A stretch of 64,000 bases of DNA from JAFDVN01 sp964472275 (GTDB lineage Bacteria > Acidobacteriota > Holophagae > Holophagales > Holophagaceae), in NCBI GenBank assembly GCA_964472275.1, contig CAYYJN010000006.1, positions 1-64,000 of the forward strand, read 5' to 3'. Position numbers and translations under genes: made by a program. Under the pieces are notes generated by a model that did not search any database, was not told the DNA's origin, and saw nothing but the letters and a program-made list of their open reading frames with translations. Positions 57,965-64,000 of the stretch are shown here, piece after piece; position 1 is the first letter of the stretch; every line of letters starts with the position of its first letter.

Positions 57965-59593
57965 CTAGCTATGCACGCCCGGCGCTTCCCGGCCAGTCTT
58001 GACGACATATTCGGTGTAGCTGCCCTGGTACTTGAGGGGTTCGGGGTGGTCTTCGGGGGCCAGTTCGAGGACGCGGTTGGCGAGGCCGCGGAGGAAGGTG
58101 CGGTCGTGGCTGACGAAGAGCATGGTCCCTTCGAAATCCTTCAGCGCGCCGATGAGCATCTCCTTCGTCGCGAGGTCCAGGTGGTTCGTGGGCTCGTCCA
58201 GCACAAGGAAATTGGGCGGGTTGAACATCATGCGCGCCATGACGAGGCGGGACTTCTCGCCGCCCGAAAGCGAGCGGATGCGCTTATCCATGTCGTTCTC
58301 GCCGAACTGGAAGGCGCCGAGCAGATTGCGGATGACGCCGAGGCCTTCCAGCGGAAAGTCCTTCTGCATCTGCTCGATCACCGTGAGGTCCGGATCCAGC
58401 AGATCCAGCGCCTGCTGGGAGAAGTAGCCGAGCTTGAGGCTGGCTCCGAGCTTCACCTCGCCCGCATCCGGCTGAATCGCGCCCGCGACCATCTTGAGCA
58501 GCGTGGACTTGCCCGCGCCGTTCTTGCCCATGACGCACCAGCGCTCGCCGCGGCGGATGTGGAAGGCGAAGTGGTCGTAGATGGCGCGGCTGCCATAGCG
58601 CTTGGAGACGCCCGAGAGCATGGCCACATCGTCGCCGGAACGCGACGGCGCGCGGAAATCCCACTTCGGGATGAAGCGTTTCTTCGGCAGCTCGATGCGT
58701 TCCTGTTTCTCCAGCGCCTTCACGCGGCTCTGCACCTGGGCCGCCTTGGCGGCGTGGGCCTTGAAACGCTCGATGAAACGCTGCTCCTTGGCGAGCTTGG
58801 CCTGCTGGCGTTCAAACGCGGCGACCTGGTTGGCCTCGCGCTGTTCGCGCTCGCGGACATAGAAGTCGTAGTCGCCGTTGTAGGTGACGATGTCGCCGCC
58901 ATCAATCTCCAGCACCTTCGTCACGATGCGGTTCATGAAGTCCTTGTCGTGGCTCGTCATCAGGAGCGTGGACGGCACGGACTTCAGGAAGGATTCGAGC
59001 CAGAGGATGCTTTCGATGTCCAAGTGGTTCGTCGGCTCGTCCATGAGCAGCACATCGAAGGCGCCGAGCAGCACCTTGGCCATGGACACGCGCATCTTCC
59101 ACCCGCCGGAGAGCGCGCCCACATCGCCGTCAATCACCGCGTCCTCGAAGCCCAGGCCGTGCAGCACGGCGCGGGCCTTGGCCTCCAGCTCGTAGCCGCC
59201 CAGGTGCTGGTACTCCTCCTGCACATGGCCGAAGCGCTCGAGGGCCGAGTCGAAATCCGCGTGGTCCGGATCCGCCATCGCCTTCTCCAGATCCGCCAAC
59301 TCGTGGTGCAGGTCGCCGAGGCGCCCGCTGCCGGCGATGGCCTCATCCAGCACGGGCCGGCCCTTCATCTCATCCACCTCCTGCCGGAAGTAGCCGATGC
59401 TGAGCTTCTTCGGCAGGCTCACGGCGCCGTCGTCCGCGTGCTCTTCGCCCATGATCATGCGGAAGAGCGTGGACTTGCCCGCGCCGTTGGGGCCCACGAG
59501 GCCCACCTTCTCGCCGGGGTTGAGCTGGAAGCTGGCGTCAATGAAGAGCACCTGCTTGCCGTACTGCTTGCTGACATCGGAAAACGCGATCAT
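57965..59593 (-). CDS. ABC-F family ribosome-associated ATPase
   Basis: The 542-residue protein has two ABC domains without membrane parts: Walker A GPNGAGKST and GKNGAGKST, signatures LSGGWKMRVSMAKVLL and LSGGEKSRLVMARMMF, and Walker B LLMDEPTNHLD and LVLDEPTNHLD. The inter-domain linker is highly charged. ABC-F proteins bind the ribosomal E site and relieve stalled translation or protect from antibiotics; this one is closest in style to the YbiT/Uup-type housekeeping group. The ATG at 59593 gives the normal MIAFSDVSKQYG opening. Confidence 0.93.
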   Translation of the reverse strand: MIAFSDVSKQYGKQVLFIDASFQLNPGEKVGLVGPNGAGKSTLFRMIMGEEHADDGAVSLPKKLSIGYFRQEVDEMKGRPVLDEAIAGSGRLGDLHHELADLEKAMADPDHADFDSALERFGHVQEEYQHLGGYELEAKARAVLHGLGFEDAVIDGDVGALSGGWKMRVSMAKVLLGAFDVLLMDEPTNHLDIESILWLESFLKSVPSTLLMTSHDKDFMNRIVTKVLEIDGGDIVTYNGDYDFYVREREQREANQVAAFERQQAKLAKEQRFIERFKAHAAKAAQVQSRVKALEKQERIELPKKRFIPKWDFRAPSRSGDDVAMLSGVSKRYGSRAIYDHFAFHIRRGERWCVMGKNGAGKSTLLKMVAGAIQPDAGEVKLGASLKLGYFSQQALDLLDPDLTVIEQMQKDFPLEGLGVIRNLLGAFQFGENDMDKRIRSLSGGEKSRLVMARMMFNPPNFLVLDEPTNHLDLATKEMLIGALKDFEGTMLFVSHDRTFLRGLANRVLELAPEDHPEPLKYQGSYTEYVVKTGREAPGVHS

Positions 59594-59652
59594 GGCGTGC
59601 CGCCTTTGGACCAAACGGCCAGTTTATCGTGGGAGGCGCCATCCGCTCAGAG

Positions 59653-59745
59653 GGCTTTCGACCTTGGGCTTTTGGCTTTTGCTTGCGCCGACCCATCCGG
59701 GCTTTCCGCATGGCTCGTCCGGCAAAAGCCCAAAGCCAAAAGCCT
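59653..59745. repeat. heptad-repeat palindrome (GGCTTTT type), copy B of a dispersed element
   Basis: The left arm is GGCTTTC, GACCTTG, GGCTTTT, GGCTTTT (59653-59680), directly followed by the 18-nt core GCTTGCGCCGACCCATCC (59681-59698). The right side has GCATGGCTCGTCC (59708-59720), then heptads AAAGCCC, AAAGCCA, AAAGCCT (59725-59745). It matches copy A at 28667-28785 in order and core but has a shorter middle. Its last base is the first base of the moaE stop codon. Confidence 0.85.
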
Positions 59746-60191
59746 CAAAGCGCCGTGTGGCGGTGGTGGCATTCCACCCAGGCCTCGGTGCCATCCAGGT
59801 AAGCCTCACGCTTCCAGATGGGCACCTTGTCCTTGATCTCGTCCATGGCCCAGGCGGCGGCGCGGAAGGCTTCGGCGCGGTGGGCGGAGGCGGTGGCGAC
59901 GAGGACGGCGGCTTCGGTCAGAGGGACTTCGCCGACGCGGTGGTGGATGGCGCAGCCGGTCAGGCCGAAGCGCGCGATGGCCTGGTCCCGCAAGCGCGCG
60001 AGCTCCTTCTCCGCCATGGGCGCGTAGGCCTCGTAGGACAGCTTGAGCACGGCCTTGCCCTCATGATGGTCCCGGGCGCGGCCTTCGAACACGACGAGCG
60101 CGCCCGCGCGCGCGTCGGTGAGCAGGGCTCGGAGCGCCTCGGGGTCGAGGGCATCCGCCGCCACGCGCACGAAGGGAATCGCATCCGCCAT
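59745..60191 (-). CDS. moaE: molybdopterin synthase catalytic subunit MoaE
   Basis: MoaE, with MoaD, converts precursor Z to molybdopterin. The 148-residue protein has GALVVFEGRARDHHEGKAVLKLSYEAY, the central HHRVGEVPLTEAAVLVATASAHR and the active-site lysines in EIKDKVPIWKREAYLDG. It is alone; no other moa genes are near. It is divergent from rnhA by 37 bp. Confidence 0.93.
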   Translation of the reverse strand: MADAIPFVRVAADALDPEALRALLTDARAGALVVFEGRARDHHEGKAVLKLSYEAYAPMAEKELARLRDQAIARFGLTGCAIHHRVGEVPLTEAAVLVATASAHRAEAFRAAAWAMDEIKDKVPIWKREAYLDGTEAWVECHHRHTAL

Positions 60192-60228
60192 GCTTCCACC
60201 TTAGCGCCCGCCGCGCGATGCTGGAACG

Positions 60229-60693
60229 ATGCTGACGAACGGGCCCACGGAAGTCGAACTCTTCGCGGATGGCGCCTGCCTGGGCAACCCCGGGCCGGGC
60301 GGGTGGGGCAACCTGCTCCGGGTCCGCACCAGCGCTGGCCTTCAGGAGAAGGAAGGCAGCGGCGCGGAGGCCGACACGACGAACAACCGCATGGAATTGA
60401 TGGCCGTCATCCAGGGCCTCGAATCCCTCACGCGACCCTGCGCGGTGCGGCTCGTCTGCGATAGCCAATATGTGCTGAAGGGCCTCACCGAATGGCTGCC
60501 CGGCTGGAAGCGCAAGGGCTGGAAGAAGGCCGATGGCAAGCCCGTGCTGAACGCCGATCTTTGGAAGCGACTGGATGAGGCGGCGCGACCCCATCGCATT
60601 AAGGCCGAGTGGGTGAAGGGGCACGCGGGGCATCCCGAGAACGAGCGCGTGGATCGCCTCGCCAACGCCGCGGCCCACGCCGTGAAGGCATGA
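60229..60693 (+). CDS. rnhA: ribonuclease HI
   Basis: RNase HI degrades RNA in RNA-DNA hybrids. The 154-residue protein has the four catalytic acids: Asp in ELFADGACLGNPGPGGWG, Glu in NNRMELMAVIQGLE, Asp in LVCDSQYVLKGLTEW and Asp in NERVDRLAN. The basic handle region WKRKGWKKADGKPVLN and WVKGHAGHPENERVD are typical. The stop codon is inside a perfect hairpin. Confidence 0.95.
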   Translation: MLTNGPTEVELFADGACLGNPGPGGWGNLLRVRTSAGLQEKEGSGAEADTTNNRMELMAVIQGLESLTRPCAVRLVCDSQYVLKGLTEWLPGWKRKGWKKADGKPVLNADLWKRLDEAARPHRIKAEWVKGHAGHPENERVDRLANAAAHAVKA

Positions 60694-60722
60694 GAAGAGG
60701 CCCGGGCGGGCCTCTTCTCATG
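60689..60722. terminator. perfect 16-bp hairpin over the rnhA stop
   Basis: CATGAGAAGAGGCCCG and its exact complement are separated by two bases. The hairpin includes the rnhA TGA and lies 14 bp from the convergent stop at 60736. There is no T tract on either strand, so termination efficiency is uncertain. Confidence 0.6.
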
Positions 60723-60735
60723 AAAGCGCGGTCGT

Positions 60736-62538
60736 TCAGCGCTTGAAGTTGTAGACCATCTCCACCGTGCCGCGGGTGGCCTGGCCGTTGCGCTCCGCCG
60801 GGTTGTACTGGGACTGCATGGCGGCGTTCACGGCGGCGTCGTCGAAGCCGAGGTTGATGGGCGAGCCCTGGAGCACGGTGGCCTTGAGCGGGCGGCCGGA
60901 CTCATCCACGAAGACGCGCAGCTTCACGGTCACCTCGCGGTAGGGGCCCCAGGCGTTGGCCATGCGGGCGCGGGCCGGAAGGTTCGGCGTGGCGCGGCTG
61001 GCGACGGAGGCGGGCGATTCGGTCAGCACCGCCGGAGCCTGCTGGGGCGCGGTCTGGGCCGGGGTGGGCGCCGCGGGCGTCGGCGCGGTGGGAGTCTGCG
61101 CCTGCTGAGGCACCGGAGCGGCGGGCTTCGGAGCTTCCTTGACGGGAGGCGGCTCCACCTTGGCGATCTTGGAGATCTGCTCGGTCTGCTGCTCGGCCTT
61201 CTGCGCGGCGGCGGCGAGCTTCTGCTTCCGGGCTTCCAGTTCCTGCTGCTTCTTCTGGGCGTCTTCCAACTGCTTCTGGAGGGCGGCCTTCTCGGAAGCG
61301 CTGGTGGTGCTCTGGAGCTGCTGCTGGAGCTGCTGGGACTTCTGCGTCGCGGCGTTGGCCTGGGCGTCCAGATCCGCCTTCTGCTGATCCAGCTCGGCCT
61401 TCATGCGCTGCAGTTCGACGAGCTGGGCCTGCACGGCGGGGTCCACGCCCTTGGCGCGCCCGAAGAAGAGGTAGCCGCCGACACCGAGGATCACCACCGC
61501 GGCGGCGCCTCCGACCATGAGCATCTTGTTCTTGCTCTTGGCTTCCTCATCCTCGAAGCCTTCGATGTGCTGGGACCGGGTGGCGCCGGAGCGCAGGGCG
61601 TCGCCCGCCGCCGTGTAGCCGGTGAAGTTGTCCGCCTGCTCGGCTTTGATGGCCGCGGCGTCCCGCTCGTTCTCCTCGCGGAAGAGCGTGTGCATGAAGA
61701 AGGCCATGTTGAAGGTCGTCGGGCTGTAGTCGCCGTCGTAGAGCACGCGCTCCAGTTCGCCGTTGAAGGACTCCACCGAGGTGAAGGGGTTCCCCGGCAC
61801 CAGCAGCCGCGTGAGGAAGGCCTTGATCTCCGCCGGAACGGGGCCGTCCTCCTGCGCCGCCTTCAAGGTCGCGCCGGAAATGGCGGAGGCGATGTCGCCG
61901 CCCACGGGGAGCTTCTTGAAGGTGAGCAGCTCATAGAGGGTGGCGCCGACGCCGAAGAGGTCCTGCTGCAGCGGCGTGCCCACCTGCATCTGGAGGTAGG
62001 GCGCCAACCAGTTCTGCATGGCCGTGGCGCGGGGCAGGAAGCTCTTCATGGCCTGGGCGTAAGGCGCGTCCACGATCTGCGCGGCGCCTTCGAAGCTGAC
62101 CCAGATGCTGTGCGGGCTGAGCAGGCCATGGGGCAGGCCCTTGGCGTGCATCTGCACCACCGCCTGGGCCACGCCCTGGATGACTGAGAGCGCGTGGTCC
62201 ACGCCGAAGGGGAGCTGTTCGTGCTGGGCCTTGTCAATCAATTGGGCGAGGCTGCGGCCGGGCACATAGTCGCAGGCGCACACGGCGGTCTTGCCGCCTT
62301 CGTAGCGGTAGCCCTGGCCGAAGGCGCGGGAGCCGCCCAGCAGCGGGACATTCTTCTCGATGTCCGCCGCCTTGGTGCCCATCCCCGCCTGGAACAGCTC
62401 ATCGGAGAAGACGCGCACGAGCATGTGGCGGTCGAAGGCGGCCCCGGCGGTCTGGACCCCGCGGTGGAAGGTGCCGAAGGGGTCCTTCGTCAGCTCGGCG
62501 GCGAGCAGATAGGAACCGGCGCGGGTGTAGGTGGCCAT
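60736..62538 (-). CDS. pseudokinase - membrane - coiled coil - TonB C-terminal protein
   Basis: The 600-residue protein begins with a Ser/Thr protein-kinase-like domain (to about 270). Key residues are lost: the VAIK lysine region reads HMLVRVFSDEL, HRDLKPEN reads HGLLSPHS (137-144), and DFG reads VDA (156-158). A membrane helix at 338-360 is followed by a coiled coil (about 370-455), a Pro/Ala/Gln linker and a TonB C-terminal domain (VTVKLRVFVDESGRPLKATVLQGSP to the end). It could couple an inside pseudokinase sensor to outer-membrane or peptidoglycan partners. ExbB/ExbD genes are not adjacent. Confidence 0.85.
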   Translation of the reverse strand: MATYTRAGSYLLAAELTKDPFGTFHRGVQTAGAAFDRHMLVRVFSDELFQAGMGTKAADIEKNVPLLGGSRAFGQGYRYEGGKTAVCACDYVPGRSLAQLIDKAQHEQLPFGVDHALSVIQGVAQAVVQMHAKGLPHGLLSPHSIWVSFEGAAQIVDAPYAQAMKSFLPRATAMQNWLAPYLQMQVGTPLQQDLFGVGATLYELLTFKKLPVGGDIASAISGATLKAAQEDGPVPAEIKAFLTRLLVPGNPFTSVESFNGELERVLYDGDYSPTTFNMAFFMHTLFREENERDAAAIKAEQADNFTGYTAAGDALRSGATRSQHIEGFEDEEAKSKNKMLMVGGAAAVVILGVGGYLFFGRAKGVDPAVQAQLVELQRMKAELDQQKADLDAQANAATQKSQQLQQQLQSTTSASEKAALQKQLEDAQKKQQELEARKQKLAAAAQKAEQQTEQISKIAKVEPPPVKEAPKPAAPVPQQAQTPTAPTPAAPTPAQTAPQQAPAVLTESPASVASRATPNLPARARMANAWGPYREVTVKLRVFVDESGRPLKATVLQGSPINLGFDDAAVNAAMQSQYNPAERNGQATRGTVEMVYNFKR

Positions 62539-62617
62539 GGGGGACTCCGGATGCGGGTCAGCGATTAGAAAACATAGATCGGAATCGGCGCGAAGACTAG
62601 GAAACCTGAGTCTAGCC

Positions 62618-63304
62618 TCAGGAAGGCGGAGCCTCCGGGTCGGCGGGGAGGGGCCAATAAGCCCCGGCCTGCCGGTAAAGCAGGATCCAGAGGTTGGCCG
62701 TGGCGTGGACGGCGTTGGAGAAGGACAACTGGAGCTGGGCGAAGGGCAGGCTCAAGTCATCCCAGGGTCCGAGCCGCTTCCCGGTGGCGTCCACGCAGGC
62801 GGCGAGCAGCTTGTTCCGCGCGGCCTTGGTGGCGGCCCACTCCTGGATCCGGGCGCTGGGGTCCGGCGGGGCGTCCAACGCCCAGAAGTCCTCCTTCGTC
62901 ACGAGCAGCTTGGGCAGCTTTTCATCCCCATAGGCCTCGAAGGTGTCCCGCAGCGGCGTCACGCCGGTGGTGCAGGAGGGATCGTGGAGGGATTGGACCA
63001 GGTGGGCCAGGATTCCCAGCTCCCGCACCAGGTCCTCGGCCGCCACGCCCTCCTTGCTCATGCGGAGGATGGTGTGGAATTCGGAGTCCACATCCGCCGC
63101 CGTGGCGGGCTGGTCGTTGGCCTGGCCGCGCGCGGCGTCCAGCAGGATGCGGGGATGGGCGCGGAGCAGCAGGGACAGGCGGCGGGGCACCATGCGCACC
63201 GCGCGCACCGTCGCCGCCTCGTGGACCCGCGGCGTGAAGCCCGCGAGCGGGGCGGCCAGGGGCGCCGCGAGGAGCGCGGCGTGAAGGGGGAGCCGGAACC
63301 TCAT
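62618..63304 (-). CDS. exported protein, possibly zinc-dependent phospholipase C/S1-P1-like
   Basis: The 228-residue protein has a signal peptide (MRFRLPLHAALLAAPLAAPLAG). FTPRVHEAATVRAVRMVPRR and ELGILAHLVQSLHDPSCTTG recall the His-containing helices of the zinc phospholipase C/S1-P1 nuclease fold. The complete set of zinc ligands (notably the N-terminal Trp) is not seen, so this is a weak resemblance. The start overlaps the upstream sigma-54 regulator's stop as ATGA. Confidence 0.45.
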   Translation of the reverse strand: MRFRLPLHAALLAAPLAAPLAGFTPRVHEAATVRAVRMVPRRLSLLLRAHPRILLDAARGQANDQPATAADVDSEFHTILRMSKEGVAAEDLVRELGILAHLVQSLHDPSCTTGVTPLRDTFEAYGDEKLPKLLVTKEDFWALDAPPDPSARIQEWAATKAARNKLLAACVDATGKRLGPWDDLSLPFAQLQLSFSNAVHATANLWILLYRQAGAYWPLPADPEAPPS

Positions 63305-64000
63305 GGGGCCTCCAGGGGTGCGGAACCGTCGGACAGCCCGAGGGCCTTGATGCGGTGGATGAGCGTGGTGCGGGGCATGCCCAGGCGTCGCGACGCCTCG
63401 CTCCGGTTGCCCCGGCAGGCGCGCAGCGTTTCCAGAATGCTGCGGCGCTCCAGTTCGATGAGGAAGGTGGGGAGGTCCGCGCCCGCGGCGAGCACCGGCG
63501 TTCCGAGCGCCGCGCCCGGCCCCGCGCCCGCCACGGACACCGGCAGATCTTCGAGCCGCAAGCGCTCGGGATCGGTGCCCAGCGCCATGGCGCGCTCGAT
63601 GGCGTTCTCCAATTCCCGCACATTGCCCGGCCATCCGTGCGCCTCCAAGGCCCGCAGCGCTTCCGAATCCACTTGCTTGAGAGGCCTGCCCATGCGCCGG
63701 GCGAATTGGCGGATGAAGTGGGCGGTGAGGGCGGGGATGTCCTCGGGGTGCTCCCGCAGCGCCTTGAGCTGCATGGGGATGACATTGAGGCGGTAGAAGA
63801 GGTCTTCGCGGAAGCCGCGATCCGCCACCCGCGCCTGGAGATCTTCGTTGGTGGCGGCGATGACGCGCACATCCACCCGCACGCTGCGGTCCGTGCCCAA
63901 AGGCGTCACTTCGCGCTCCTGGAGCACCCGCAGCAACTTCACCTGGAGGCTGGGCGGCATGGTGCCGATCTCATCCAGGAAGAGGGTGCCGCCTTCGGCC
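63301..64000 (-). CDS. sigma-54-dependent transcriptional regulator, C-terminal part (partial)
   Basis: The gene runs off the window edge; 233 codons are present. They begin at the Walker B region (AEGGTLFLDEIGTMPPSLQ) and continue with LLRVLQEREVTPLGTDRSV and VRVIAATNEDLQARVADRGFREDLFYRLNVIP. HGWPGNVRELENAIERAMAL and a Fis-like HTH (SILETLRACRGNRSEASRRLGMPRTTLIHRIKAL) follow. The sensor domain and GAFTGA loop lie outside. Unlike the regulator at 41776, the visible AAA+ motifs here are intact. Confidence 0.93.
   Translation of the reverse strand, partial: AEGGTLFLDEIGTMPPSLQVKLLRVLQEREVTPLGTDRSVRVDVRVIAATNEDLQARVADRGFREDLFYRLNVIPMQLKALREHPEDIPALTAHFIRQFARRMGRPLKQVDSEALRALEAHGWPGNVRELENAIERAMALGTDPERLRLEDLPVSVAGAGPGAALGTPVLAAGADLPTFLIELERRSILETLRACRGNRSEASRRLGMPRTTLIHRIKALGLSDGSAPLEAP

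Noticed and set aside
1..64000. Riboswitches or T-box leaders before biosynthetic genes (cysS, aroDE, moaE, etfB)
   Set aside because: Upstream regions are too short or contain only the repeats described; no conserved riboswitch core was recognised.

Overview
The window is high-GC DNA from a Gram-negative bacterium. lpxK (lipid A kinase), a heptosyltransferase-like gene, a DUF5916 outer-membrane protein and type IV pilus genes all point to an LPS-bearing envelope. Gene content and style (PilY1 minor-pilin operon, DUF5916, pseudokinase/TonB protein, ABC-F, free-methionine sulfoxide reductase) would fit Acidobacteriota, perhaps Holophagae. That assignment is inference; no rRNA is present to prove it.

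Layout. 1-1078: end of an ECF sigma factor, its anti-sigma factor and a Spy/CpxP-like protein. 1156-3601: RNase J and RsmA. 3666-11113: a minor-pilin operon (FimT/GspH-like, PilV, PilW, PilX, PilY1) with a recognisable promoter and terminator. 11246-14826: PriA and an unknown secreted protein. 14862-16166: tsaD-gatC. 16952-21563: anmK, a peptide-binding lipoprotein and a TgpA-like transglutaminase in overlapping order, suggesting peptidoglycan or peptide recycling. 21688-25589: two thioredoxin-like proteins, a small exported protein, a YbgC thioesterase and three tandem GAF-like paralogues. 25625-31044: cysS, a glycosyltransferase, a hexapeptide acyltransferase and a PadR/sensor pair. 31045-38607: murG, an Ig-like lipoprotein, etfBA, a cNMP/FHA protein, msrC and lpxK. 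A tRNA-Gly(CCC) lies at 38625. 38819-48364 is one long minus-strand run, mostly overlapping: larC, an aconitase-family fusion, mazG, aroDE, a degenerate NtrC-like regulator, moxR, a RodZ-like protein and an unknown helical protein. 48448-53604: a DUF1292 protein, an Lrp-regulated saccharopine-dehydrogenase-family gene, an RluA-like synthase and the DUF5916 protein. 53722-56612: histidine kinase and patatin. 56613-57930: a short odd tract with an RluA gene remnant and an AT-rich orphan gene. 57965-64000: ABC-F, moaE, rnhA, a pseudokinase-TonB protein, a possible zinc-phospholipase-like protein and the C-terminal part of a sigma-54 activator.

The most striking feature is not a gene. At least eight intergenic sites carry arrays of 7-bp units of the form RGYYNNN (for example GGCTGGA, GGCCCGA, GGCTTTT, GGCTACA), usually as inverted arms around a loop. 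The last three bases differ between sites but are largely kept within a site. Three elements share an internal 12-mer, GCCGACCCATCC, and two of them share a longer common core. A second class with 9-bp units occurs at three more sites; one of those supplies the C-terminal codons of mazG and the N-terminal codons of aroDE. I see no transposase in the window that would explain them.
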